Numbered from the stretch's first letter, positions 8,230 through 16,802 are shown. The stretch: 29,328 nt of DNA from an uncultured Treponema sp. (GCA_947165795.1 CAMVBP010000002.1:1-29328), one strand, 5' to 3'. The notes: generated from the sequence alone by a model not told the origin. Numbers and translations are program-made.

Positions 8230-10245
8230 TTACATTTTTCCGGCTACAACAGTTCCTTTAAAAGCATTCACAAGAATTTTTACAGGAACAGGAAGCTCAG
8301 CATGTCCAATATTTTCCAGATCTTTTTTATCTTCAATTTTAATATTTATTTTAATTGGCTGCCCGCAGATCTTTGAAACTTCTTCTGTAATTACACTAAG
8401 CTTTTTATTTACCAGTTCATAATCATAATTATTTTCTACGGAAGTTTCCAAACTATCGTTAGTTATTTTCCATTCACCGGTTTTTTCAAGTGCAGATGCA
8501 GCAAAGCTGTCATTTACAGAAAGTGCTGCCATTACGTTTCCGCGTAATTGTGCAATAGAAAGTTTTGTTCCATCTGCGGTTGTAAAAATATCCTGCAATT
8601 GAACTGGAGCAGATTTTTCTTCCTGTTCTTCAAAATTATATTGAGACTCTTCCGGCTGCGATTCAGACCATTCTTCTTCTGAATTATCATAAGATTCGTA
8701 ACCATCATAATCTCCAGAATAATCATCATCTGGAGGTGCATCCATATTTGACCATTCCTGTATCGACTGAACATAAGAATCATTCGCTGATTGTTCAGGC
8801 GGCAGCGAACCGCCATTATAAAAAGGGGAGCTGTTTTCCCCCTGAGATTCTTCTTCTACGGGATCTTCCTGCTTATTCAGCATTGAAAGCCTAGGCAATC
8901 CATTAGGAATATGAATCTGATTTCCATCTGAATTAAATGTATTTGGCTGCGAAGCAGGAGCTGCATTTGAATTGAATGATGCGCCGTTATTTACATTTAC
9001 TGCAGAAGTATTTGCACCGGCTGTTCCAGAAACATTCTGAGCATTACCAGGCATCTGTGTACCGGCAGCTCCTGCACCACCAGCAGCACTTGCAGCAGCA
9101 CCTTTAAGTAAAAGTGCCTGAGCAGCATCAATTGCTTTTTTAACTTCGCTTGCAGAAACATATTCGCTTAAGAAACATATTCTTGAGAACGCAAGTTCAA
9201 GTTCATAACGCTGCGAAAGTGAATATCTTATATCACGATATAAATTCAAGAAGATAGAAAGTCCGCGCTCTATTTGAACTGTGTTCCATGCATTTAAAAC
9301 ATTCGAACTGAACCTTTCAACTTTATTTCCAAGCAACGATTCTTTTTGAACTCCGCTTTTTATAAGAAGCAGACTTCGTAAATAATCGGCAGAATTAGAA
9401 ACAAGCTGTTCAACAGGAACTCCATTCTGAATAAACTCATCAAGAAGATCTGTAACCTGAACTGTGTTTTTAGAAACACATGCTTCAAAAATTGAATTTA
9501 AGCGTTCAATTCCAACAAGACCAAGTTTATCGCGGATTTTTTCGTAAGTAATATGATTATCACTAAAAGCAACAACCTGATCAAAAAGAGTATATGCATC
9601 GCGCATAGAACCTGTAGATTCACGGGCAATCCAGAACAAAGCTTCATCGTCTGCCTGAATTCCAAGCTCAGCAGCAGCTTCTGCAAGACACTGTTTAACT
9701 TTATCAATTGCAACAAGCCTGAAGTTGAATTGCTGACATCGCGATTTTATAGTTGCCGGAACCTTCTGCAATTCTGTAGTTGCAAAAATAAAAATTACAT
9801 GTGCCGGCGGCTCTTCAATAGTTTTCAACAGTGCATTGAATGCAGAAATTGAAAGCATATGAACTTCGTCTATGATATAAATTTTATATTTTGAATTACT
9901 TGGAGGGAATAAAACTTCATCTTTAATACGACGGATATTTTCAACACTTGTATTTGAAGCACCATCTATTTCTATAACATCTAAAGATGAACCTTTTGTA
10001 ATTTCCTTACAATTTGAACATTCACCACATGGAGTTGCAGTTGGACCATTCTGACAATTTAATGCTTTTGCAAGAATTCTTGCGGTAGAAGTTTTTCCAC
10101 AACCTCGTGGACCAGAAAATAAATAAGCGTGGGCAATTTTTCCTGATTTTATTGAATTTGATAATGTAGCAGAAACAAATTCCTGACCGACCAGGTTTTC
10201 AAATTGCTGCGGACGTCGCCGAGTGGCAGTTACTTCATAAGACAT
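8230..10245 (-). CDS. dnaX: DNA polymerase III subunit gamma/tau
   Basis: This 671-residue clamp-loader ATPase belongs to the replicative polymerase. The N-terminus (SYEVTATRRRPQQFENLVGQ) matches the family. Walker A is GPRGCGKT at 45-52, zinc ligands are Cys64, Cys73, Cys76 and Cys79, Walker B is IIDEVHM (Asp126, Glu127), sensor 1 lies in FATTE and the arginine finger in SRCQQF. After about residue 370 comes a linker rich in Ala, Gly, Asn and Ser, then an acidic segment with many Glu, Asp, Ser and Tyr, and finally a folded tau-like tail. I did not identify a programmed frameshift signal. There is no Shine-Dalgarno sequence; a TTGCTT/TATAAT promoter ends 6 bases before the ATG, predicting a leaderless mRNA for dnaX-ybaB-recR. 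Confidence 0.97.
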   Translation of the reverse strand: MSYEVTATRRRPQQFENLVGQEFVSATLSNSIKSGKIAHAYLFSGPRGCGKTSTARILAKALNCQNGPTATPCGECSNCKEITKGSSLDVIEIDGASNTSVENIRRIKDEVLFPPSNSKYKIYIIDEVHMLSISAFNALLKTIEEPPAHVIFIFATTELQKVPATIKSRCQQFNFRLVAIDKVKQCLAEAAAELGIQADDEALFWIARESTGSMRDAYTLFDQVVAFSDNHITYEKIRDKLGLVGIERLNSIFEACVSKNTVQVTDLLDEFIQNGVPVEQLVSNSADYLRSLLLIKSGVQKESLLGNKVERFSSNVLNAWNTVQIERGLSIFLNLYRDIRYSLSQRYELELAFSRICFLSEYVSASEVKKAIDAAQALLLKGAAASAAGGAGAAGTQMPGNAQNVSGTAGANTSAVNVNNGASFNSNAAPASQPNTFNSDGNQIHIPNGLPRLSMLNKQEDPVEEESQGENSSPFYNGGSLPPEQSANDSYVQSIQEWSNMDAPPDDDYSGDYDGYESYDNSEEEWSESQPEESQYNFEEQEEKSAPVQLQDIFTTADGTKLSIAQLRGNVMAALSVNDSFAASALEKTGEWKITNDSLETSVENNYDYELVNKKLSVITEEVSKICGQPIKINIKIEDKKDLENIGHAELPVPVKILVNAFKGTVVAGKM

Positions 10246-10251
10246 ATTTTA

Positions 10252-10280
10252 ATTATAATGAGAAAACCTCTGAAAAGCAA
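10252..10280 (-). promoter_or_regulatory. Promoter of dnaX-ybaB-recR, predicted leaderless
   Basis: On the minus strand, TTGCTT (10275-10280) and a perfect TATAAT (10252-10257) are spaced by 17 bases. TATAAT is followed by TAAAAT and then the dnaX ATG, so transcription should begin at or next to the start codon. Confidence 0.65.
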
Positions 10281-10308
10281 CGCAACATATTTTTATTCAC
10301 AAAAAAAA

Positions 10309-10986
10309 TTATTTTTTACCAAGCAATGTGAATTTTTCTGCCCTGTTGCAGAAAATAATTCCGCTTCCCGCTTCGGCAAAACAAGGCAAAGCAATAACTG
10401 CATTAACAATATCATCTTTTTTCTCTTCAGGCGCAAGAATCATAAGCATATCTTTTTCGGGAACAATTTTCATGCCAAAGAATTTTTCATCGTCTTCTTT
10501 TGCGGTTCCTCTGGCTCCTATGATTGTACCTCCGTTTGCACCGGCTTTTCTTGCTGCTGCCATTGCGTCTTCTGCATAACCTTTATTCACAATAATATTT
10601 ATCATCTGATAAGAATTTTCCATATCGTTTTCTCCTTTTTTATTTTCTTTTGTAGCAACAGGATGAATGTTACCGGAACGCATAAACAAGTCTACATCAA
10701 CAGAAAAAATTACACCAAAATGATTCTTCTTTTCTGCAGCAGCAGATTTTATACTTTCAAAAATACTGTTTTCTTCGTTTTTATTAACAATGATAAAAAC
10801 AATATCCTTTGAAGAATCTCCAAAACCAAGAAGCTGTAAAACAGAATTAGAAGCCGTGCCACGTCCCATTACAATAGAACCGCCGTTTGCACCGGCCTTT
10901 CTTGCAGCGTCAACAATAAATTCTCCACTGTCATGAGGAACTATACTCACCAAAAGTGAATAAGAATTATACTCTTCCACTGTCAT
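10309..10986 (-). CDS. Tandem two-domain P-II-like regulatory protein
   Basis: This 225-residue protein is built from two P-II (GlnB-like) domains in a row, residues about 9-105 and 122-222. Each carries nearly the same core, ARKAGANGGSIVMGRGTA at 28-45 and ARKAGANGGTIIGARGTA at 145-162; the second half also ends in a P-II-like EAGSGIIFC. Ordinary P-II proteins are about 112 residues and form trimers that bind ATP/ADP and small effectors and control membrane transporters. The start codon lies inside the DUF1538 gene (20-base overlap) behind a strong AAGGAGGTG site, so the two are made together. The inferred role is a sensor and gate for that membrane protein. It lacks the Tyr51 T-loop environment of classical GlnB, so it is unlikely to be an uridylylated nitrogen regulator. 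Confidence 0.85.
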   Translation of the reverse strand: MTVEEYNSYSLLVSIVPHDSGEFIVDAARKAGANGGSIVMGRGTASNSVLQLLGFGDSSKDIVFIIVNKNEENSIFESIKSAAAEKKNHFGVIFSVDVDLFMRSGNIHPVATKENKKGENDMENSYQMINIIVNKGYAEDAMAAARKAGANGGTIIGARGTAKEDDEKFFGMKIVPEKDMLMILAPEEKKDDIVNAVIALPCFAEAGSGIIFCNRAEKFTLLGKK

Positions 10987-12547
10987 TCGTTACACCTCCT
11001 TCGGGCAAATTACCTTGTGAAGTTTTCTTTTGCTTGAATTTAAATATAATTCCCATAATCTGAATTGCAATTAACGGCATCATTGCAACAAGCGCAATTA
11101 CACCAAAAGAATCGTTTCCACCCTTGCCGGAAGAAGCCGCACCTAAAGTAAATGAAAGTACAAAGGTAGAAGTTAACGGACCGGAAGCAACGCCGCCGGA
11201 GTCAAATGCAATTCCCGAAAATAACGAAGGAGAAAAAATCATAAGAAGCATGGAAATTATATAACCAGGAATAAGAATCCATCTTAAATTAAAACCAAAT
11301 ACCGCACGGCACAAAGAAAGCGCAATTGCTATTGCGGTTCCTGCAGATAAAAATATAAGAAGAATTTTTCGCTTGATTGTACCGCCGCTGACAGCTTCTA
11401 CCTGCTCGCTTAATACCCACACCGCAGGTTCTGCACAGACAATAATTGCACCAAGAATAAATCCTATTATTAATAAAAGAGTAAAATAAAAACCGCCTTT
11501 ATTAATTGCGAGCTGTCCCAGAGTATCGCCAAGAGTTTTTCCTGCCTGCATAAATCCGCCGTTTACGCCGACCAGAAAAACAGTAAGACCAATGAACGCA
11601 TAAATAAATCCTATAGTAATTTTAATTACCTGTCGGAGAGTCATGCGCAAAAGAGAAAACTGAAATATTAAAAATAAAACAAAAAGCGGGAAAATAGAAA
11701 TTAATGCTTCTTTTAAAACATGCGAAAATGAGTTTCCAAAAGGCGAAAAAATCTGATAAAAAATTCCACCTGCGACAGAAGAATTCTGCAAAATGTTACC
11801 TGCAGACGAAGCGGCTGAATTAATTGAATTAGCAACCGTGTTCATTTCTGACTGATTAATTCTGCCGGTTTTAGCAATAAATATTGAATAAATTAAAACG
11901 GCCAGAACAGGTCCTACGGAACAGATTCCTGTAAGACCAAAACTGTTTTTATCGTCATCGCGTACAGAAGAAACACCAAGTCCTAAAGCCATAATAAATG
12001 GAACAGTCATTGGGCCGGTTGTTGCTCCGCCGGAATCAAATGCAATTCCAATAAAGCTTTCGGGAACAAAAACTGTAATTAAAAAAACTAATGAGTAAGA
12101 AATCAAAAAAGAAATTTTTAACGAAAGGTTTAATACAGATCTTAGAAGACCGATTGTAATGAATAATCCGACTCCAGCCGCAATTACAAAAGTAAGTAAT
12201 ATTTTATTAACGCCGGCAAAAATATTTTTTACCTGGTTTGCAAATACCTGAATATCCGGTTCGGCGGCAGTAACAATAAAACCGATTAAAAATGCAACGC
12301 AAAGAAGTAAAACCAATGAACGTTTTTTAGTTAATTCTGCACCGCATCGTTCACCCATCGGCTGAATACCTAAATCTACGCCAAGAAGAAAAACTGTCAG
12401 CCCAAAAATTAAAAGAATTCCTCCAATAAAAAATCTTATCAGAAGAATTCTCTCTAGAGGAACAATTGTAAGTCCAAGCAATATTACTATTGCCATTACC
12501 GGAATTACAGAAACAGCTGTTTCCTTTAATTTAGAAAGTATATTCAA
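10967..12547 (-). CDS. DUF1538 polytopic membrane protein, internally duplicated
   Basis: This 526-residue inner-membrane protein has a dozen or so hydrophobic segments, made of two homologous halves. The halves share FGLTVFLLGVDLG with GLTVFLVGVNGG, AAEP (94-97) with CAEP (371-374), and AFDSGGATTGPMT (169-181) with AFDSGGVASGPLT (447-459). This is the DUF1538 family; two inverted or direct halves with polar re-entrant motifs are typical of secondary transporters, but the substrate is unknown to me. The start is TTG at 12547, preceded by AAGTGG and 19 bases after luxS; no nearby in-frame ATG with a ribosome site was found. The P-II-like gene starts inside its 3' end. Operon position after luxS may be incidental. 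Confidence 0.85.
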   Translation of the reverse strand: MNILSKLKETAVSVIPVMAIVILLGLTIVPLERILLIRFFIGGILLIFGLTVFLLGVDLGIQPMGERCGAELTKKRSLVLLLCVAFLIGFIVTAAEPDIQVFANQVKNIFAGVNKILLTFVIAAGVGLFITIGLLRSVLNLSLKISFLISYSLVFLITVFVPESFIGIAFDSGGATTGPMTVPFIMALGLGVSSVRDDDKNSFGLTGICSVGPVLAVLIYSIFIAKTGRINQSEMNTVANSINSAASSAGNILQNSSVAGGIFYQIFSPFGNSFSHVLKEALISIFPLFVLFLIFQFSLLRMTLRQVIKITIGFIYAFIGLTVFLVGVNGGFMQAGKTLGDTLGQLAINKGGFYFTLLLIIGFILGAIIVCAEPAVWVLSEQVEAVSGGTIKRKILLIFLSAGTAIAIALSLCRAVFGFNLRWILIPGYIISMLLMIFSPSLFSGIAFDSGGVASGPLTSTFVLSFTLGAASSGKGGNDSFGVIALVAMMPLIAIQIMGIIFKFKQKKTSQGNLPEGGVTNDSGRV

Positions 12548-12566
12548 TTAAGTACCACTTTATCTG

Positions 12567-13037
12567 TTAAATAAAAGCAGACCAGCCTTTTTTCTCTATT
12601 CCATCGCACCATTTTTTTGCATAAAGCTTTGCGCCTTCAAGATCATGGTCACGATAATTTCCACATTCAATTTCATTTGTAGCAGGAATTTCTTTATCCC
12701 AAACTGCAACCTTTTTAAGAACGTTAAGAAGATGCTTTGTTATTTCTTCTTCATCCTGTTCACCAAAAACTGTAAAATAAAAGCCTGTTCTGCAGCCCAT
12801 TGGAGAAAGGTCAATTACGTTATCCATTTCGTCGCGAATATATTCTGCGATCAAATGCTCCAATGTATGAATGGCTCCTGTAGGCATAAATTCTTTATTT
12901 GGCTGACAGAAACGAATATCGAATTTAGAAACAACATCACCTTTTTCTCCGGTCTTGCGAGAAGCAAGTCTTACAAACGGAGCTGTAACTTTTGTGTGAT
13001 CAAGATTAAAAGAATCAACGTTATATTTCTTTTCCAT
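12567..13037 (-). CDS. luxS: S-ribosylhomocysteine lyase
   Basis: LuxS (156 residues) splits S-ribosylhomocysteine into homocysteine and DPD, the precursor of the AI-2 signal. The metal site HTLEH gives His57 and His61 with the base Glu60, Cys82 lies in SPMGCRTGFY, and the third metal ligand is Cys125 in ECGNYRDHDL. Length is normal. A strong AGGAGG stands 8 bases before the ATG. The gene for the preceding step, the nucleosidase, is directly upstream, so the two form a complete SAH detoxification route. AI-2 signalling, as opposed to methyl-cycle salvage, cannot be inferred from this alone. Confidence 0.98.
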   Translation of the reverse strand: MEKKYNVDSFNLDHTKVTAPFVRLASRKTGEKGDVVSKFDIRFCQPNKEFMPTGAIHTLEHLIAEYIRDEMDNVIDLSPMGCRTGFYFTVFGEQDEEEITKHLLNVLKKVAVWDKEIPATNEIECGNYRDHDLEGAKLYAKKWCDGIEKKGWSAFI

Positions 13038-13055
13038 TTTAATTCCTCCTGGAAA

Positions 13056-13751
13056 TTATATTAATTTTACAAAGGCTTCAATAAATTCTGCAGAAGCTTT
13101 TGCACATGTTTCTTCATTAAATGAATAAGTCTGCTCAACATCATCATCAGCCATATCAGACATGCAGCGGATAATTACGAACGGAACTTTATTTATAAAG
13201 CAGGTATGGGCAATTGCAGAACCTTCCATTTCTACACAAGCTGGATTAAATGTTGCTTTTATAAAATCTTTTTTCTCGCCGCCGGAAATGAACTGATCTC
13301 CACTGGCAATTAATCCGGGCTGAATTGAATGTTCTTTTGCAAAATCTGTTATATTGAAAATTTCAACTGCCTTTTTTACAAGTTCAGGATCTGCTTCAAA
13401 AGCTTCAGGAAGACCAGGAACCTGACCTATTTTATATCCAAAAGCTGTAGTATCAAAATCGTGGTAAACTGCTTTTGTAGAAACTACAAAGTCAAATACG
13501 CGCAAACCTTTTCCTGTTGCTCCGGCAATTCCAGTATTGATAATTTTATCTACTTTAAAATTCAAAATTAAAATCTGAGCGCATAAAGCAGCATTTACTT
13601 TTCCAATTCCACTTTTTACTACAACAACTTTTTTGTTAACTAATATGCCTTCATAAAAAGTCATTCCGCTAAAAACCGAAGTTTTTGAATTTTCAAGACA
13701 GGCTGTAAGATGTTTTACTTCGCTGTCCATTGCGCCAATTATACCAATCAT
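13056..13751 (-). CDS. mtnN: 5'-methylthioadenosine/S-adenosylhomocysteine nucleosidase
   Basis: MTA/SAH nucleosidase (Pfs, 231 residues) removes adenine from SAH and MTA, supplying S-ribosylhomocysteine to LuxS. The N-terminus MIGIIGAMDSEV has the catalytic Glu11; the phosphorylase core is INTGIAGATG; VEMEGSAIAH (173-181) holds the ribose-binding Glu176 and CMSDMADDD holds the proton donor Asp199, aligned with Asp197 of the E. coli enzyme. TAGGA precedes the ATG. The gene lies 18 bases upstream of luxS. Both appear to be transcribed with the lspA group. Confidence 0.96.
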   Translation of the reverse strand: MIGIIGAMDSEVKHLTACLENSKTSVFSGMTFYEGILVNKKVVVVKSGIGKVNAALCAQILILNFKVDKIINTGIAGATGKGLRVFDFVVSTKAVYHDFDTTAFGYKIGQVPGLPEAFEADPELVKKAVEIFNITDFAKEHSIQPGLIASGDQFISGGEKKDFIKATFNPACVEMEGSAIAHTCFINKVPFVIIRCMSDMADDDVEQTYSFNEETCAKASAEFIEAFVKLI

Positions 13752-13756
13752 AATTC

Positions 13757-14149
13757 CTACCGTTTATTTAATTTATCCTGTTCTTCTTTTAAATCTTCCT
13801 TTGATTTTAAATAATGAACAGTTATGCTATCCAGAAGTTTATCTTCTAGTTTGAATTTTCTAATAACGAAGCCCATAAGTTTTTTGAAAATGAAGAAACC
13901 AAGTACAAGGCCGCCAAAGAAACTGGCAATTAATAAAACACTGGAAATTATAGACTGCAGTTTTTCTGAAACATTAATTTTATCAATTATAATAATTGAC
14001 AGAATTATAAAAAAGAAAACAATTGCTGCTGTTTCTATAATTTCAAAAATTGTTGCAATGAATGTAAAAAGATTTGAATTTCTTTTTTTGTTTCTGTATT
14101 CTATCTGTTCTTTTCTTCGTCTTTTTTCTTCTTCATCTAATTCTTCCAT
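13757..14149 (-). CDS. Small two-helix membrane protein next to lspA, unknown function
   Basis: I do not recognise this 130-residue protein. It begins with a highly charged segment (MEELDEEEKRRRKEQIEYRNKKR) likely to be helical and cytoplasmic, followed by two membrane segments at about 27-58 (rich in Ile and Phe) and 66-92, and a charged tail rich in Lys and Glu (SKEDLKEEQDKLNK). It starts 5 bases after the lspA stop and ends 5 bases before the nucleosidase start, so it is embedded in the operon and probably expressed. The tight spacing and clean protein-like composition support a real gene. A link to lipoprotein processing is possible only by position. Confidence 0.7.
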   Translation of the reverse strand: MEELDEEEKRRRKEQIEYRNKKRNSNLFTFIATIFEIIETAAIVFFFIILSIIIIDKINVSEKLQSIISSVLLIASFFGGLVLGFFIFKKLMGFVIRKFKLEDKLLDSITVHYLKSKEDLKEEQDKLNKR

Positions 14150-14154
14150 AAAAA

Positions 14155-14697
14155 TTACATTTCCTCTTTTTCATTTTTTTTAGCTTTAATGTCTTTTATA
14201 AAAATTGCAATAAAAGAAATTATAAGCAAAATTCCACAGACAACAACTGCAGAGTCTGCAACATTAAAAGTTGGCCAGCGCTGATATCCAAAAATGCCAT
14301 AAAATTTTACATCAATAAAATCTACAACACCTTCTTTTCTAAAAAAACGGTCAATTAAATTTGCAAATCCACCGCCGACAATTCCCATAATTGCCCAATG
14401 TTGCAAAGCAGTAAATTCTTTATTTCTAAAATAAATGATACCTACAATTATAATTACAATAAGCGGAACAAAGCAAAATAAAATTGTACGTGAAATAGTT
14501 GACCAGTCTGCACCAACACTAAATGCAACACCTGTATTTGAAATATGAACTATTCTTAAAAAGTCGTCAAAAAATTGAAAGCCAATTGAACCGTAAGGAA
14601 TATTTTTTACTACAAGAAATTTTGTAATCTGATCTGCTAAAATTACGATTATTGCAAGTGAAATCGGGATAAGTTTTGATTTAATATTTTTTTCCAT
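14155..14697 (-). CDS. lspA: Lipoprotein signal peptidase (signal peptidase II)
   Basis: This inner-membrane aspartic protease (180 residues) removes signal peptides from diacylated prolipoproteins. Four membrane segments are visible. The conserved blocks are DQITK (Asp22), NTGVAFS (54-60), the NLIDR block (113-117), VVDFI with catalytic Asp126, and FNVADS with catalytic Asp148, matching the Asp124/Asp143 pair of the Pseudomonas enzyme. The tail is charged (KAKKNEKEE). There is no ribosome site before the ATG; TATATT ends 6 bases upstream, so a leaderless transcript from an internal promoter is predicted besides any read-through from the Nif3-type gene. Confidence 0.97.
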   Translation of the reverse strand: MEKNIKSKLIPISLAIIVILADQITKFLVVKNIPYGSIGFQFFDDFLRIVHISNTGVAFSVGADWSTISRTILFCFVPLIVIIIVGIIYFRNKEFTALQHWAIMGIVGGGFANLIDRFFRKEGVVDFIDVKFYGIFGYQRWPTFNVADSAVVVCGILLIISFIAIFIKDIKAKKNEKEEM

Positions 14698-14703
14698 ATT
14701 TTT

Positions 14704-14732
14704 AATATACCGCCAAAAATGTTTTTTTTAAA
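14704..14732 (-). promoter_or_regulatory. Predicted leaderless promoter of lspA
   Basis: On the minus strand TATATT (14704-14709) is followed by AAAAAT and the lspA ATG. TTTAAA (14727-14732) sits 17 bases upstream and matches the -35 consensus at four of six positions. The promoter overlaps the stop codon of the preceding gene. Confidence 0.45.
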
Positions 14733-15495
14733 GACCTGTAGCAAAATCAATAAAAACAGTCTGAATTCCAAGTTCCTTTTCGACCTTTTCTTTTAATAAA
14801 GAAACGCCGATTGTCTCGGTTCCATAATGACCGCCGCTTATTACATTAATTTTCATTTCTTTTGCATAATGAAAATCTTCGTGCATAAATTCGCCGGTTA
14901 TATACAAATCAAGATTCTGTTCTACAGCCTGCGTAATGTCTTCACTTGCACCGCCCGAAATAATTCCTGCAGTACGAATTTCCTTTTTTCCAAAATCAAA
15001 AACCTTGCATTCAGTGCCGGTTACTTTTTTAAGCTGCCCAGCCACTTCATTTATTGAACAGGCTTTTGAAAATTCACCTTTAGCACCAATGTTCATTCCG
15101 CGCCATAAACCAAACGGTTCTATATTTTTCAATTCAAGTTTATTTGCAATTCCAAAATTATTTCCGTAAGGATTATTTGCATCTAATGGAATGTGATAGG
15201 CAATTAAAGCTAAATCAGATTTTAAAAAGGTTGAAATGCGTTTATACATTGAACCTGTTATTGTTTTACAGTCTCCCCAGAATAATCCATGATGAACAAC
15301 AAGTACATCTGCATTTTCTGCGGCAGCCATACCTGCTGTCTGTTCACTTGCATCAACTGCAAATGCAATTTTTTTTATCTGCTTTTCAGCCGGCGCAGAA
15401 TTCTGAATTTGAATTCCATTTCGCGACGGATCTGATAAATAATTTTCTTTCTTTAAAAAATCATTAAAAAAATTATCTAATTCATAAAGATTCAT
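14728..15495 (-). CDS. Nif3-like dinuclear metal-centre protein
   Basis: This 255-residue Nif3/YbgI family protein (often labelled GTP cyclohydrolase I type 2) is expected to form a hexameric ring with a two-metal site facing the cavity. Metal-ligand motifs are present: VVHHGLFWGD (two His and an Asp), YHIPLDANNPYGNN in the middle, and GGHYGTETIG near the C-terminus (His and Glu). Its length is that of the short form without the inserted PII-like domain. Cellular function is not settled for the family. It overlaps the end of the upstream membrane-protein gene by 14 bases, which points to coupled translation, and lies 30 bases before lspA. Confidence 0.9.
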   Translation of the reverse strand: MNLYELDNFFNDFLKKENYLSDPSRNGIQIQNSAPAEKQIKKIAFAVDASEQTAGMAAAENADVLVVHHGLFWGDCKTITGSMYKRISTFLKSDLALIAYHIPLDANNPYGNNFGIANKLELKNIEPFGLWRGMNIGAKGEFSKACSINEVAGQLKKVTGTECKVFDFGKKEIRTAGIISGGASEDITQAVEQNLDLYITGEFMHEDFHYAKEMKINVISGGHYGTETIGVSLLKEKVEKELGIQTVFIDFATGL

Positions 15496-16636
15496 TATTT
15501 ATAATCTCCATTGTTTTTTCTGCAAGAATATCTGAAATATTTCTTGAAGAATCTTTTTCCATTCCAAGGGAAGTCAAAAGCAAAGGATTTGTCTGCTCAA
15601 TCATTCCATAACCAGCAGTTTTGTATTCAGGAATTTCATCCAGGAAAATAATTTTCTTTATTAAATCCGGATACTGCTTCTGCAATTCACTAAGTGCCGA
15701 ATGTCCCATAGCATCACAAATCATTATGCATGAAATTTTTTCTGACTCAGAAATATTTTCTGCCTGTGAATTTTCATCAGCTTCAGAAACTGCTGCTTCG
15801 CTAACTGCATTAGTAACAAGCTTATCTTCTTTGGCGAATTTTTCTTCTACATATTTTAACATTGCCTCGGCTTCGAGTTTAATGTTATATGAATAATATT
15901 CCCTCTGAGAAACAAAAAATGCTGGACGCACAAAATTCTGAATTAGCAAAATTGTACGGCGGAAAATTTTGTTATCGCCGAATGAATGAAGCCACTTGCA
16001 GTCATTTGAATAAAAATCTGCTGAATAAACAAGATTTCCTTTTAATGCAAGCTGCTGAAGATATGGTTTATAATTGATTGTATCGCCACGTTTATCCGGG
16101 AAAAAGAGAATAATTGATGAAGCATTATTTTCAGAATTTTCTGTCTGAGTATTTTCTTTAATAGACGGAAGAATAGAAAACTCATAAATGTAAGCATCAG
16201 CAAGCTTAAAACTTCCGGCTTCTTTAAATCCCGAACGGAAAGAGCCTTCCATTCTGTAAATATTTTCCTGCACGCCAATTTTATTACTCTTAGATTCATC
16301 TGGTGCAAAAATAATCAGAACTACAATAGAAAGCACAGATAAAGAAACGGTACACACCGCCCAAACCTTCATGAGCGCGCTGTAATGATCGATATATAAG
16401 CTTTCCATATATCTGAAAATGGCATGGAAGTTTGAAAGCAAAACCAGAAGAGCCAGAAAAAATGCAAACGCAGAAAAAATATCAATTCCCCACGCAAGAA
16501 TCTGAAGAATTGAAAGAATAAATGTAAACGGCGCTAAAACAACAAGAGGATCCCGCCTAACCTGACGCACAAAAAAAACTCTAAGATTTGTTACAAGAAG
16601 CATAACAAAAATCAGAAGTTCACCATGAAATTTCAT
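15482..16636 (-). CDS. Membrane protein with degenerate alpha/beta-hydrolase-like domain
   Basis: The start is placed at 16636 (MKFHGELL), not the ATG at 16657, because an excellent promoter ends six bases before it; 384 residues result. Four membrane segments fill about residues 5-110, then a soluble domain runs to the end, probably outside the membrane. That domain has hydrolase-like strands (SIILFFPDKRGDTINY, then NLVYSADFY) and an elbow-like CIMICDAMGHSA, where a nucleophile motif G-x-S-x-G would be expected but Cys-Asp-Ala-Met-Gly is found. A low-complexity insert of Ala, Glu and Ser (AVSEAAVSEADENSQAENIS) precedes the elbow. I cannot name the family. It heads the long minus-strand gene cluster. 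Confidence 0.7.
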   Translation of the reverse strand: MKFHGELLIFVMLLVTNLRVFFVRQVRRDPLVVLAPFTFILSILQILAWGIDIFSAFAFFLALLVLLSNFHAIFRYMESLYIDHYSALMKVWAVCTVSLSVLSIVVLIIFAPDESKSNKIGVQENIYRMEGSFRSGFKEAGSFKLADAYIYEFSILPSIKENTQTENSENNASSIILFFPDKRGDTINYKPYLQQLALKGNLVYSADFYSNDCKWLHSFGDNKIFRRTILLIQNFVRPAFFVSQREYYSYNIKLEAEAMLKYVEEKFAKEDKLVTNAVSEAAVSEADENSQAENISESEKISCIMICDAMGHSALSELQKQYPDLIKKIIFLDEIPEYKTAGYGMIEQTNPLLLTSLGMEKDSSRNISDILAEKTMEIINNESL

Positions 16637-16642
16637 AATAAG

Positions 16643-16671
16643 ATTATAACCGAGCAAAACGATAATGTGAA
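16643..16671 (-). promoter_or_regulatory. Strong promoter heading the minus-strand cluster, leaderless
   Basis: On the minus strand TTCACA (16666-16671, five of six matches) and a perfect TATAAT (16643-16648) are spaced by 17 bases. TATAAT is followed by CTTATT and then ATG at 16636. This is the clearest leaderless promoter in the window and overrules the upstream ATG at 16657, which would lie inside it. Confidence 0.72.
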
Positions 16672-16773
16672 GATGGGCATTTTCACCTTTTGTTTATGAC
16701 GTCAGATTCCTGAGGCAGATATGCGGCAGCCTTAGTGTTCATAATCTGCATGACAAAAAAAATAAAAAAACAC

Positions 16774-16802
16774 TTGCACAATTGTTCAAATGACGATATT
16801 AT
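16774..16802 (+). promoter_or_regulatory. Promoter of the metal-efflux operon
   Basis: TTGCAC (16774-16779) and TATTAT (16797-16802) are separated by exactly 17 bases. The operator of the ArsR-type repressor covers the spacer and the -10 box, the usual place for repression by blocking polymerase. The leader is about 100 bases long. Confidence 0.65.

Noticed and set aside
10204..10812. 202-codon plus-strand open frame across the P-II-like gene
   Set aside because: It is rich in Phe, Cys and Asn in the way expected of an antisense shadow and lies opposite a clear two-domain protein.
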